64,000 nucleotides of DNA, from the NCBI RefSeq assembly GCF_004118375.1, contig NZ_SDHX01000001.1, positions 2,049,693-2,113,692 of the forward strand, read 5' to 3'. The DNA comes from Oleiharenicola lentus. Its GTDB lineage: Bacteria > Verrucomicrobiota > Verrucomicrobiia > Opitutales > Opitutaceae. This document shows, one piece after another, positions 24,622-33,497 of this stretch. The translations under genes were made by a program, and so were the position numbers. The notes below the pieces were generated by a model. That model worked only from the letters and a program-made list of their open reading frames with translations. It was not told the origin of the DNA and did no database searches. The stretch's first letter is position 1. Each line of letters opens with the position of its first letter.

Positions 24622-26205
24622 TTAGTCGTTCTTCGCGGCGCCCTTCGCTTTCTTTCCGCCGGGCGGCTTGGGCTCCCAGCGGAAACTCTCGCCCTCGGTG
24701 ATCAGGCGCAGCTGGTTCGTCTCCGGTCCGGCCGGGGCGAATGACTTCGGCGCGCTCGCCTTCATCCGCTCGATCACGGCCTGATGGCCGCCGGCGGGCG
24801 CGAGATTGTTCCACTCGTTTGGATCTTCGGTGAGGTTGTAGAGTTCCTCCGTATCGTCCGCGTAATGGATGTAGCGCCACTGCTGGTTCACGACGGTGTA
24901 GCCGCCCGGCTTGATTTCGCACAGCAACACCTCGCGATCCCTGGCCTGCGCGGGATCGCGCAGGACTGCAGCCAGTGACTTCCCTTCCAGGCCCGAGTCC
25001 GGAGCAAGACCGCAGAGATCAACCAGGGTTGGATACATGTCGATGGCGCTGACCGTCGTGTCGACCTTGGCCGGGCGCGCGATCCCCGGTCCGGCCCAGA
25101 TGAAGGGAATGCGGGCGGTCTCCTTCCAGAGCGTGTGCTTGCCCCATTGGCCCTTCTCTCCGTGGTGGTAGCCTTGGTCGCTCCAGAAGATGACGATGGT
25201 GTTGTCCCGCTCCGGGCTCGCCTCCAAGGCATCCAAGACGCGGCCCACCTGCGCATCGGCATAGGAGGTGCAGGCGAGATAGGCCCGCAGGACTTCCTTC
25301 ATGATACCCAGTTCATTGAGCTTGTCGTGAATGGAGGCCTTGCGGTGATCGTAGAACTTGCGAATGGCCGGCGGCAGATCAGCCGTATCATCCTCCTTGA
25401 TCTGGGGAAGCTGGATTTCATCGAGCGGATACAGGTCGTAGTATTTCTGCGGCGCGTAGTTCTGGAAGTGCGGGGCGTACAGGCCCAAGGCGATGAAGAA
25501 GGGCTGGGCGTGCTGGCGCTGGAGGACGTTGATCACCCAGTCGGTCTGCTGCGTATCGGCCATGTCCTTTTCCACCTCGTTGGGCAGCGGAGCGTATTCC
25601 ATGAAGGACCGATCGGTGCCGGGATTCTGCTGGCGCGTGAAACGACTGAAAGGCAGCGGGGTCGGCAGCGGCGCGCCTTGCCGCCAACTGTCCACCGGCC
25701 ACCCGCTTTCACGCTGGGCCTGGGTGCGGACATGGAAGTCGGTCCAGCCGCGCACATCCACGAAACCGGCCGGGTGATGAAACACCTTGCCCGTACCGTA
25801 CGTCTGGTAGCCCGCCTGCTGGAAGGCCACCTGCAACGGCCGAAGGTCGGGACGGTCGCGCCAGTAGACTTGAGTAGTATAGGCTCCCGTGGTCGAGGGA
25901 TGCCGCCCAGTGAACAAGGCGGAACGCGCAGGCGCACAGAAGCTGCCGCAGGCCTGTGCGTGCATGAACGTCACCCCGCGGGCCGCCAGGCGATCTAGAT
26001 TGGGTGTCTTGGCCTTGATGGGCGAATCCAAGGGGCCGACCCAAGCGTTGAGGTCATCCGTGGCGATGAAGATGATGTTGGGCGCCTTGCTGGGAGAGGC
26101 AGCCGACGCCATCAGCGGGGAGATGATCATCGCCGCCAGCACGATGATCACAGTCCTTGGACTAATGCGGAAACCACCCAAGTGCGATGCGAGTAGGAGA
26201 TTCAT
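24622..26205 (-). CDS. Exported sulfatase, iduronate-2-sulfatase-like (S1 family)
   Basis: This 527-residue protein has an N-terminal hydrophobic signal (about 17-36). The metal site Asp50-Asp51 lies in IFIATDDLN, and the sulfatase signature Cys90-A-P-A-Arg94 is intact; Cys90 must be converted to formylglycine. GTGKVFHHPAG is the mark of the iduronate-2-sulfatase-like branch, and WSDQGYHHGEKGQWGKHTLW provides the second metal-site residues. It would remove sulfate esters from a polysaccharide outside the cytoplasm. It lies between the TIM-barrel/propeller gene and the exported TIM-barrel gene on the same strand. The C-terminus is rich in Lys and Pro. Confidence 0.93.
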   Translation of the reverse strand: MNLLLASHLGGFRISPRTVIIVLAAMIISPLMASAASPSKAPNIIFIATDDLNAWVGPLDSPIKAKTPNLDRLAARGVTFMHAQACGSFCAPARSALFTGRHPSTTGAYTTQVYWRDRPDLRPLQVAFQQAGYQTYGTGKVFHHPAGFVDVRGWTDFHVRTQAQRESGWPVDSWRQGAPLPTPLPFSRFTRQQNPGTDRSFMEYAPLPNEVEKDMADTQQTDWVINVLQRQHAQPFFIALGLYAPHFQNYAPQKYYDLYPLDEIQLPQIKEDDTADLPPAIRKFYDHRKASIHDKLNELGIMKEVLRAYLACTSYADAQVGRVLDALEASPERDNTIVIFWSDQGYHHGEKGQWGKHTLWKETARIPFIWAGPGIARPAKVDTTVSAIDMYPTLVDLCGLAPDSGLEGKSLAAVLRDPAQARDREVLLCEIKPGGYTVVNQQWRYIHYADDTEELYNLTEDPNEWNNLAPAGGHQAVIERMKASAPKSFAPAGPETNQLRLITEGESFRWEPKPPGGKKAKGAAKND

Positions 26206-26262
26206 ATCTGAGCCCGGGTTGGTTGCGCTGGGGTTTACGTTTGGGTTCTCGGCCCGTTTTCC

Positions 26263-28002
26263 TCACCGCGAGGAGGATGGCGGAAGATTGTCCACTGAGA
26301 GGAAGAAGACTTGGTCGCCCGTGTGCTGCGGAAAGGCCAACACGCCCAGTTCCGGCGAGAAACCCGGGTCGGTCGGGTTGCGCAGACCGGAAAGTACCAC
26401 GCTGACCCGGCCGGTTTGCGCATGAATCCTCAGCAGTTTGCCGGCGGCCCAATCAGTGACGTAATAACTGTCGCCCGCCTTGGTGATTCCCTCCAGATTT
26501 CCGGCTTCCCTGGAGAGCGTCTCAATTTTCCGCGTGACCAGGTCGATGCGCAGAAGATCGCCGACTTTCGAGGTGTTGAAGGTTCCGGGTTCACTCAAAA
26601 CGCCCCATGAGGCCACGATGAGTTTGCCCGCATCGATTGTGAGTCCATCGGGGGCTTCCAAGCGATCGGTTTCAAGCCAGACCTCGACTGCGCCGGATGC
26701 TGGCACGATCCGGTAGATCCGGTTGGCGAAGAAGTCCGAGACGTAGAGGTCGCCGTTGCCGGCGAGGGCGATGTCATTGAGGAACTTTCCCTCGGGGATG
26801 GGGAAGAACCGCGAAATCGTCCGCCGCCCGATGTCGATCTGGTGCACACCCTCCCGGTCGACAACGTAGAGAAAGCGGTCGGTCGCCACCATGCCGGACG
26901 GCGCGTGCATCCGCTCGGTCAGGCCGATCCAAAAGGGCTCGATGACCTTGCCGGTGGCGTCGAGCCGGGAGATCCAGCCGTAGGCGTCCTTGGCCAGCGA
27001 GATGCCACCGCCCAGATTCGAGACGAACCACGTCTTGCTCGGCGCGTGCCAGGTGCATTGGTCCGGCGCATCAAACGGCTGCGCCGGCAAGGCGTTCAAA
27101 TCCTGAATCCACTTCCCGTAAGTGGATTTTGACAGGGGAAGATAGACGTCCGGTGCTTCGGCGATCCGGTGGTTGATGAAGCCGATGGCCCCCCGGTAAT
27201 CGAGGCTGCGAAGTTTCTTCAGCACGCGGGTCAGGTCGAAATTGCCCCGGTAGAGAGGCTTGAGCGTGGAGTATTCCCACTCGCTGCCGTTGACCTGACT
27301 GGGGAGATTGTCGCTTCCGGCAATCGTGACGTAGCCCAGATGATCCTTCACGTTCTCCAGCACCTGCTCGATGCGATCCGCGTTGCCGGCCCGGATCTCA
27401 TGGCAGGTGTGCACAGCCAGAGTGAAGTTCGGGCGGTTGATCTTTTTGACGTAAACCAGCGCCTCCTCCGCCGTGGCGATCACGTTCTTGCTGTGAGGAT
27501 AGAGGGTGACCTTGAGTGATTTGCCGGAGGCGTATTCGACCAGCGCCCGGATTTCTGTTTCCAACCGATCGGGGGTGATTCCGTCCTGCGGCTTGCCCGT
27601 GATCAGCCAGAGGTCGGTGCCGGTCCCGGCCAGCCGATCCACCACTTGCACCCAGTCGCGGCTGAAACCGGTCTGGGGGTCGTAGCCGAGGACGTAGAAC
27701 GCGGCGAAAATCCTGACGTCAGCTCCCTGCCGGGCGGCTTCTTCATACTGGGACAAGTTCGCCAATTTGGCCGCGCTCCCGATGTCCACGGCCAGGCCGG
27801 CATAACCGTGGCGGCGCAGCATGCTCACCTGCTCTGCGACGGGCAATTTTTCCAGTCCGCCAAAATTGTAGGTGAACAAGGGCCAGTCATAGCGAAGAGC
27901 GGGACTCGCTTCGACCCGACCCGACCAGGCGAGCAGGAATGACGCGAGATAGAGCAGCGCCCTGCCGACGGCATGGAGAGGGTTTTTAGCGGGAAGACTC
28001 AT
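26263..28002 (-). CDS. Exported fusion of TIM-barrel isomerase-like domain and SMP-30/NHL-type beta-propeller
   Basis: The protein has 579 residues from the ATG at 28002, which sits just ahead of a signal peptide (about 1-32, ending GRVEAS). Residues about 40-310 look like a xylose isomerase-type TIM barrel (HGYAGLAVDIGSA, LWLITGKPQDG, LAVHTCHEIRAG, VTIAGSD, GAIGFINHR). Residues about 325-575 are repeated blades of a gluconolactonase/NHL-like propeller (APSGMVATDRFLYVVD, LNDIALAGNGDLYVSDF, PDGLTIDAGKLIVASWG, NLEGITKAGDSYYVTDW). SMP-30-like propellers open sugar lactones or bind ligands. The start overlaps the end of the upstream glycosidase-like gene by 17 bp. A longer reading frame upstream is antisense-like overlap and was rejected. 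Confidence 0.78.
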   Translation of the reverse strand: MSLPAKNPLHAVGRALLYLASFLLAWSGRVEASPALRYDWPLFTYNFGGLEKLPVAEQVSMLRRHGYAGLAVDIGSAAKLANLSQYEEAARQGADVRIFAAFYVLGYDPQTGFSRDWVQVVDRLAGTGTDLWLITGKPQDGITPDRLETEIRALVEYASGKSLKVTLYPHSKNVIATAEEALVYVKKINRPNFTLAVHTCHEIRAGNADRIEQVLENVKDHLGYVTIAGSDNLPSQVNGSEWEYSTLKPLYRGNFDLTRVLKKLRSLDYRGAIGFINHRIAEAPDVYLPLSKSTYGKWIQDLNALPAQPFDAPDQCTWHAPSKTWFVSNLGGGISLAKDAYGWISRLDATGKVIEPFWIGLTERMHAPSGMVATDRFLYVVDREGVHQIDIGRRTISRFFPIPEGKFLNDIALAGNGDLYVSDFFANRIYRIVPASGAVEVWLETDRLEAPDGLTIDAGKLIVASWGVLSEPGTFNTSKVGDLLRIDLVTRKIETLSREAGNLEGITKAGDSYYVTDWAAGKLLRIHAQTGRVSVVLSGLRNPTDPGFSPELGVLAFPQHTGDQVFFLSVDNLPPSSSR

Positions 28003-29305
28003 GGGGTTGCGAGGGTGTTGTCGGGGTGGACGTAGCAGTTGGAAAACCCGACCGGGCGGTAGGTTCAGCGGTATTTTCCGCGGACAGTAGCGAGTAGACG
28101 CTGATGGCGCTGTTGAAGAAGTCGGGCAGGACGGTAACGCCGCCGTTGATCCATTCATGGATGCCCCGCTCGCGAAAGTCGGCCAGGCAGTCCCGCAGGG
28201 CGCGTTGGGCCAGAGTGGGATCGCGGCGGGCGAGGACGGGCACCAACCAGGCGAGCGGAGTGGCCCAGTAACCACCATTCTGGTAGACGCCCTCGGGACG
28301 GTATTCAAAGGTCGATTGCCAGGTTGAATAGGTGAGCAAATGACGGATCTGCCCTTTCTGCGCATACCGGTCGTAGTTGTTGACGAGAAAATTGAGGGCC
28401 TTCTGCTCCTGTTCGTTGGTCGCCAGATTGCGACTGATCACAAAGGCAGTACCCCACACGTCGTATTGTCGGCACAGGCCGTCCGCGGCGTAGAAAGCCC
28501 CCGAATCCCGGTCCCACAACCGCCCGATATTCTTTTTGATGAGTTCGGCCCGGCGCAGGTATTCGTCTGGCTCGCCGACGCCCGCCTTCTGGCAAACCCG
28601 GGCCATCTGGCTGCAAGCTTCGTAGTAGAGGGCGGAGCACATGAGCAGATGTCCGGTCTGACGCACGATGTCGGTGTAGCCATAAACGCACTGAGGGTTG
28701 TCCGGCCGGTTGTAGACCAGGCCGTTTTCCGCCCGGTTGATGTGGTCCAGTCCGCGGCGGAGGGCGCGTTCATGCCGGCGCAAAAAATCGAGGTCCCCGG
28801 TTCGTTCCACGTAACGGCAGACCGCACTCGCCAGGAACGCGGCATTCTCCAGCGCGTGGTCGGCCATGGGGGAGCGTTCACCTCCCGGGCTGTAAATCGG
28901 TTTGCCGGCGGCCGTGACCCGGTCGGGAATGCAACCGTCCTTCCGTTGCCCGGCCAGCAGGAATTCCAGGTAACCGCTGGTTTCCTGGGGCGACAGGAGA
29001 TCACCAGCGAACTCGACGAAATACGCGAAGTCGCGGGTAAAGAGCAGACCGTAGTGTTTCAGCGCATCAGTATAAAAGACGGTGCGTCCGTCCTTGTAGG
29101 TGGCGCGGTTCGTGGCCACCAAGCCGGCGGTGTAGGTTTGCAGCCATCGGGCGTCCTGTTGAAATTCAGCGTCCGTGGGCACAAAGGCCGGGAGGGCGGC
29201 CGGCAGGGAAATCGGGAGCGAGCAGGTCATCGCGGTGGCGAGCACGCCCAGGCGGAAGCGGGTGACCGCTCGCGCGAGAATAGTGCGTTGGGGGGGCGGT
29301 TTCAT
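27986..29305 (-). CDS. Six-hairpin (alpha/alpha toroid) glycosidase-like protein, family unassigned
   Basis: This 439-residue protein has a signal peptide (about 15-37, ending LPAALPA). The remainder is helical, with repeated aromatic/acidic motifs typical of (alpha/alpha)6 glycosidases: GLLFTRDFAYFVEFAGDLL, RKDGCIPDRVTAAGKP, ALENAAFLASAVCRYVERTGD, YGYTDIVRQTG and YQNGGYWATPLAWLVP. It somewhat recalls glycogen-debranching or amylo-glucosidase-type catalytic domains, but I cannot assign a GH family. Asp and Glu residues in the RDF, ENA and PDR motifs are candidate catalytic residues. It is downstream of a CATCCC operator (29456-29475) and 17-bp overlapped with the TIM-barrel/propeller gene, so both are co-expressed. 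Confidence 0.75.
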   Translation of the reverse strand: MKPPPQRTILARAVTRFRLGVLATAMTCSLPISLPAALPAFVPTDAEFQQDARWLQTYTAGLVATNRATYKDGRTVFYTDALKHYGLLFTRDFAYFVEFAGDLLSPQETSGYLEFLLAGQRKDGCIPDRVTAAGKPIYSPGGERSPMADHALENAAFLASAVCRYVERTGDLDFLRRHERALRRGLDHINRAENGLVYNRPDNPQCVYGYTDIVRQTGHLLMCSALYYEACSQMARVCQKAGVGEPDEYLRRAELIKKNIGRLWDRDSGAFYAADGLCRQYDVWGTAFVISRNLATNEQEQKALNFLVNNYDRYAQKGQIRHLLTYSTWQSTFEYRPEGVYQNGGYWATPLAWLVPVLARRDPTLAQRALRDCLADFRERGIHEWINGGVTVLPDFFNSAISVYSLLSAENTAEPTARSGFPTATSTPTTPSQPHESSR

Positions 29306-29429
29306 GACGGTGAACGGCGAGCGGGGAGGGGGGAACAGACCGATGGAGGGCGAGGCCAGACGAGGAACGGGTATGCAGAAGGGGCGTGGCCGACCAGGAG
29401 GCGAGGATAGGCAGGTAGCGAGGCGATGA

Positions 29430-29475
29430 GAGTATCAGGCCCAGGCGGGGTGGGGCATCCCATTAACAGGGGATG
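29430..29475 (-). promoter_or_regulatory. CATCCC-N8-GGGATG operator with promoter for the 29305 gene
   Basis: The palindrome occupies 29456-29475 with perfect 6-bp half sites. On the minus strand it is followed, after a 13-bp gap, by GCCTGATACTC (29440-29430), which contains a -10-like GATACT. The same GCCTGATACTC block sits at exactly the same distance at 33418-33428. The predicted start near 29424 puts the palindrome centre at about -41.5, a position usual for activators that touch RNA polymerase. It controls the glycosidase/propeller unit. Confidence 0.65.
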
Positions 29476-29509
29476 CGCGGCGCCTCGCGCAGCCAGACGA
29501 CGGGCGAAA

Positions 29510-31768
29510 TCAGGGCGACGGGTATCCGGGCGGAGGCTGGCCGAGGCCCCAGATTTTGTCAGGTAATTCGCCCAGTTCCAATTCCAAGGTGCCACCTTGC
29601 ATGATCGCCGCGTGGCTGATGAACGGTGTGTCCAGCGGTCGGCCGTTGAGCCTGGCTTTCTGAATATACTTCTTCTCGCGGCTGGCGCCGGGCGCGACGA
29701 CCGTGAACGATCTGCCGTTTTGCAGATGGATCGTGGTCCGCGTGAATATCGGACTGGTGATCGTGTAATATGGCAGTCCTGGGGTGACGGGATACAACCC
29801 CATCGAGGTGAAAACGACGAAGGCCGACATGCCGCCACCGTCCTCGTCACCGGGGATGCCAAAGATGTTATCCTTGAACCACACATCCAGGAGGAAGCGG
29901 GTGCGCTTCTGGGTCTTCCAAGGGGCTCCGACATAATTGTAGAGAAACGGAATGTGGAACGACGGCTCGTTGCCCATGGCGAACTGGCCGACCAAGCCGG
30001 TTGAATTCGCTCCATCAACATAGAACAGCCTGCGCGGCATCCCGAGCGGCTCGCGGAACAGCTGGTCGAGCCGGGCCTCCGTCGCCTTGGCCCCCCCGAG
30101 CAGTTCGACCAACCCGGGGATGTCGTGCTGGACCTGCCAGGCATAGGTCCAGCCGTTGTTCTCGTCGTAATACTCCCGGTAGCCCGGTCCGCCGGCGGTC
30201 TTCGGATCGATCATGATCCACTCGCCCTTGTCGTCTTTCGGCATGAAGAGCCGCTCCTGCGGATGCCAGAGATTCCGGTAAAATCCCCCCACGAGGGAGA
30301 AGGATTCGAAATCATCCGTCTTGCCGAGATCCTTGGCCAATTGCGCGAGCGTCCATGCGTCGAACGCCACGCCGAGCGTGATCGCGACGGGCTGGCGTTT
30401 CTCAAAGCCATCCACCAGCGGTTCGGTCTCCTTTTCGCCCGGGTGCAGGGCCGGGAAGTAACCTTGCGCATAGAAGAAGTCGTCGAACCCGACCTTGGCG
30501 TGTCCCTGTCGCCACGGGAGGAGGGTTCCTTCGGTCAGGTTCTTTTTGATACCGGCGTACGCGACCTGCAGGTCGTAGCCTGTGATGCCCTTGCGGTGGG
30601 CGTCCAGAAAGAGCGACGCCGAGTGATAGGCGTTCATGCACATCCGGTTGCCGAAAACCTGCGGGAAGGTCGGCAGCCAGCCGCTTTGCTGATACATGAG
30701 CGTGTAGGAGTTCAGCACGTCGCTTTGCATCTGCGGGTCGAGGATCGTGCGCAGGGGATGCGTGGCGAGGTAGGTGTCCCAGACCCAGTCATCGACGTAG
30801 AAGGGACGGTCGCTGCGATGCACCTGTCGGTCATAGCCGCTGAAATACCGGCCGTGCTCGTTGATATCGACCATGCGCTCGTGCGTGCGATAGAGTGCGG
30901 TGTAGAAGGAGCGGCGTTGTGCCTCGGTGCCGCCCTCGACCGCGATCTGTTCTGTGACTTTGGCCCAGGCGGCCTGTCCCTGCTCCAGCAGCGTCGCAAA
31001 CGAGGAATCTCCGGCCTCGAGATCGTAGTTCCTCTTCGCCTGCTCGATGCTGATGTAGGAGATGCCGTAGCAGAGCAATACGCGGGCGGGGGCCTCGGCC
31101 GGCAGAGCGAGGGCGGCTTTGCGCTGGGTGGTGTCGAGTTGCGTGCCTGCGATGGGCCGGCCGCTCTCGTCCTTGAGCTCCGCATACGCATAGACCGTCT
31201 GACTGAGCACCGTCGGCGTGACGCCGCCGTTCGTGAAGCTGAACTCGTCCTCGAAGGTGAATGCATTCGGACCGGCGGAGGTCACCTTCAACTGCTCGCT
31301 GCCGGTGAACAGCAGGTGCCGTGCTGTGGTCGTAGGGGCGGGAAAATCGATCTGGTAGATCGCGGCCTTGGCGGCGGGCGTGAAACTCACCCGGACGGCA
31401 CTCTCGATTAGGTAGGTGGAGTAGTGCCACGGACGGACGACCTCGAGATCGTGATCAATCGGCATCTTGCTTTTCCACGAATCGGTCGTGACCGAGCCGA
31501 GCACGATCTTCATCGGGAAGACGCCCGCCTGGCGATGGGCGCCAACCTGCAACGGGAAGCCGGCCACCTGATCGTCGATGTAATCCGTCTTGGCGGGCAC
31601 AATCCGGAGCATCTGATTCGGCCGGCTGAAGGTCGGATAGGTCGGCACGAGCAGTATCGAGACATTGCCGATGCGCGGATCGATATACTGCGTGGAATCC
31701 TGACCAAACGCCGAATGGCCCAGACCGACGCCCAGGGCCAGACAAACCAAGAGCGAGGGAAGACGCAT
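29510..31768 (-). CDS. GH92-like alpha-mannosidase, variant subgroup
   Basis: This 752-residue exported protein has a signal peptide about 1-22 (ending HSAFGQ). The C-terminal toroid has GH92 marks: GNEPSFHIPFLYNYVGAPWKTQ and GIPGDEDGGGMSAFVVFTSMGLYPV near residue 640. Canonical GH92 enzymes have GNEDxGQMSA there and begin DPFIGTGxxGHTFPGAT; this one begins YIDPRIGNVSILLVPTYPT and has DED in place of NED. GH92 enzymes are Ca2+-dependent inverting exo-alpha-mannosidases. The variant start may change substrate or linkage. It is translated 42 bp after a sulfatase gene, within one unit led by the operator at 33444. Confidence 0.85.
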   Translation of the reverse strand: MRLPSLLVCLALGVGLGHSAFGQDSTQYIDPRIGNVSILLVPTYPTFSRPNQMLRIVPAKTDYIDDQVAGFPLQVGAHRQAGVFPMKIVLGSVTTDSWKSKMPIDHDLEVVRPWHYSTYLIESAVRVSFTPAAKAAIYQIDFPAPTTTARHLLFTGSEQLKVTSAGPNAFTFEDEFSFTNGGVTPTVLSQTVYAYAELKDESGRPIAGTQLDTTQRKAALALPAEAPARVLLCYGISYISIEQAKRNYDLEAGDSSFATLLEQGQAAWAKVTEQIAVEGGTEAQRRSFYTALYRTHERMVDINEHGRYFSGYDRQVHRSDRPFYVDDWVWDTYLATHPLRTILDPQMQSDVLNSYTLMYQQSGWLPTFPQVFGNRMCMNAYHSASLFLDAHRKGITGYDLQVAYAGIKKNLTEGTLLPWRQGHAKVGFDDFFYAQGYFPALHPGEKETEPLVDGFEKRQPVAITLGVAFDAWTLAQLAKDLGKTDDFESFSLVGGFYRNLWHPQERLFMPKDDKGEWIMIDPKTAGGPGYREYYDENNGWTYAWQVQHDIPGLVELLGGAKATEARLDQLFREPLGMPRRLFYVDGANSTGLVGQFAMGNEPSFHIPFLYNYVGAPWKTQKRTRFLLDVWFKDNIFGIPGDEDGGGMSAFVVFTSMGLYPVTPGLPYYTITSPIFTRTTIHLQNGRSFTVVAPGASREKKYIQKARLNGRPLDTPFISHAAIMQGGTLELELGELPDKIWGLGQPPPGYPSP

Positions 31769-31810
31769 GGAGGAGGTGAGGGAGCGGGTCGAAAATGCCC
31801 GGCACCTCGA

Positions 31811-33361
31811 TCAGGAGCTCTTCGGGTTCGGGTTGGTCGACCCTTTTGCGTTTTGCTCGGCTTGCGCCAGCAACGCCTTGGCCCGGGCCAGCACCGCGGC
31901 GTGATCCTTGTTGCTTACGAGGTTCGTGAATTCCCCGGGATCGGCATCCAAGTCGTAAAGCTCCGCCTTGTCGGGCGAGCCCCACTCGGTATAGCGCCAG
32001 TGATCAAACCGGATGGCACGACCGAGTTGCTCACCCCGTTTGACCACCGTGTAGGCGCACTCCTTTCCTGCCACCGTGGAGTCCCTCAGCAGCGGTACGA
32101 ACGAACGCCCCTGCAAGCTGGACGGAGGCGTGAAACCACTCAACGCGACCAGCGTGGGGAAGAGGTCGACCATTTCCACCAAGGCCTTGCTGGAGTTGCC
32201 CTTGGTCATGCCCGGAACCCTGACGAGCATGGGCATCCGGGCCGCCTCCTCGAACAGTGTCACCTTGCCCCACATAAAGTGTTCGCCCAGATGATAACCG
32301 TGATCACCGACGAACACGATGATGGTGTTCTCCCACTGACCGCTCTGGTGCAGGGCTTCGATGATGAGGCCGAGCTGGGCATCAATGAAGGAGATGCAGG
32401 CGTAGTAGGCCTGCATGAACCCACGACGACGGGCCTCATCCTCTTGCCCGAGCGCAGGGAACCCGTAGTCCAGATACTGGTTGGTCTTCGCCAGTGCCGG
32501 AATGTCGTTCCAGTCGTCGGCAGGTGAGCGACTCAGCTTGATGGAGTCGACCGGATACTTCGCGAAATAGGCATCGGGCGCCAAAAAGGGGATGTGGGGT
32601 TTGTGGAAACCGCAGGCGATGAAGAAGGGTCGGTTGCCGCTCGCGTTATCACTGATCCAGGCGGCGACCTGCCGGGCATTCTTGCCATCGGCGTGTTGGT
32701 CGTCGCGCAGTCCCGTGGGTCCAAACCCCGGCCCGAGGCCTTTGACCCCCTGGTTACGGGTCTGCGGGGCAATCGTGAGCAGGTGATCCTTCCACGCTCT
32801 GCGGTTCTTGGGCGTGGTGATCGGACCGTGCTCCCGCTCAAACGCGACCCGCGCGACCCGCTCCAGTTCCATCTCATCGTTCTCAAACGCCAGCGTCTGG
32901 TCCCAGGTATCGTTGCCCGGGTTGTCCAGGGGGCGGTGAAACACCTTGCCCACCGCCGCCGTCCAGTATCCAGCCTGACGAAAGGCCTTGGGGAGCGACA
33001 CCGCACCGGGGAGGGCTTCGGCGAACTTGGCTTCATTGTCCAAAACACCCGTGGTTTGTGGGTACATGCCACTCAGAAAGGAAGCGCGGGAGGGCCCGCA
33101 GACGGGATACTGACAGTAGCTGCGCTGGAAAGTCGTGGCCTCCTTGGCCAGACGATCGAGCACCGGGGTCATGACACCTTCATAGCCTGTCGGCCGGATA
33201 CGCGAGCTAAGATCATCGCTGATCACAAACAACACGTTTGGTCGCTTTTGAGTCGGAGTTGGTTCGGCCTGAACCAGCCCGCCGCAACCCAGCGCCGTGA
33301 ACATCGACAGGGTCAGGTAAATCAGACCATTCGAGCGAGAGAGAATTGTAGGGGTGTTCAT
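31811..33361 (-). CDS. Exported sulfatase, iduronate-2-sulfatase-like (S1 family)
   Basis: This 516-residue protein starts at the ATG at 33361. A signal sequence is present; ALGC at about 23-26 is a weak lipobox, otherwise cleavage is near VQA-EP. Metal Asp49-Asp50 lie in FVISDDLSS, and the signature Cys88-G-P-S-Arg92 is intact. AVGKVFHRPLDN and VFVGDHGYHLGEHFMWGKVTLFEEAAR are typical of the iduronate-2-sulfatase-like group. It is the first gene after the operator at 33444-33463 and precedes a GH92-like mannosidase, suggesting that desulfation and mannose release are co-regulated. Confidence 0.93.
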   Translation of the reverse strand: MNTPTILSRSNGLIYLTLSMFTALGCGGLVQAEPTPTQKRPNVLFVISDDLSSRIRPTGYEGVMTPVLDRLAKEATTFQRSYCQYPVCGPSRASFLSGMYPQTTGVLDNEAKFAEALPGAVSLPKAFRQAGYWTAAVGKVFHRPLDNPGNDTWDQTLAFENDEMELERVARVAFEREHGPITTPKNRRAWKDHLLTIAPQTRNQGVKGLGPGFGPTGLRDDQHADGKNARQVAAWISDNASGNRPFFIACGFHKPHIPFLAPDAYFAKYPVDSIKLSRSPADDWNDIPALAKTNQYLDYGFPALGQEDEARRRGFMQAYYACISFIDAQLGLIIEALHQSGQWENTIIVFVGDHGYHLGEHFMWGKVTLFEEAARMPMLVRVPGMTKGNSSKALVEMVDLFPTLVALSGFTPPSSLQGRSFVPLLRDSTVAGKECAYTVVKRGEQLGRAIRFDHWRYTEWGSPDKAELYDLDADPGEFTNLVSNKDHAAVLARAKALLAQAEQNAKGSTNPNPKSS

Positions 33362-33417
33362 GCGAAGCGAATGGTTGCGACAAGGTGGGGTGGCGGTGTC
33401 CGATGCTGAGTGAATAA

Positions 33418-33463
33418 GAGTATCAGGCTCTTCCGTTGTCAGGCATCCCCTGTTAAGGGGATA
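33418..33463 (-). promoter_or_regulatory. CATCCC-N8-GGGATA operator with promoter for the 33361 sulfatase gene
   Basis: The palindrome is at 33444-33463, with one half site changed to GGGATA. On the minus strand GCCTGATACTC follows after 13 bp, exactly as at 29430-29440. A -10-like GATACT at 33424-33419 predicts a start near 33412, about 50 bases before the ATG, and puts the palindrome centre at about -41.5. Confidence 0.65.
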
Positions 33464-33497
33464 AAGTCTAGGGTTCGGGTGACGCGCAGGACTACGG

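Noticed and set aside
26263-28365. Start of the TIM-barrel/propeller protein at 28365
   Set aside because: The extra 121 residues overlap the end of the glycosidase-like gene in another frame, are low-complexity, and precede a clear signal peptide starting at 28002.
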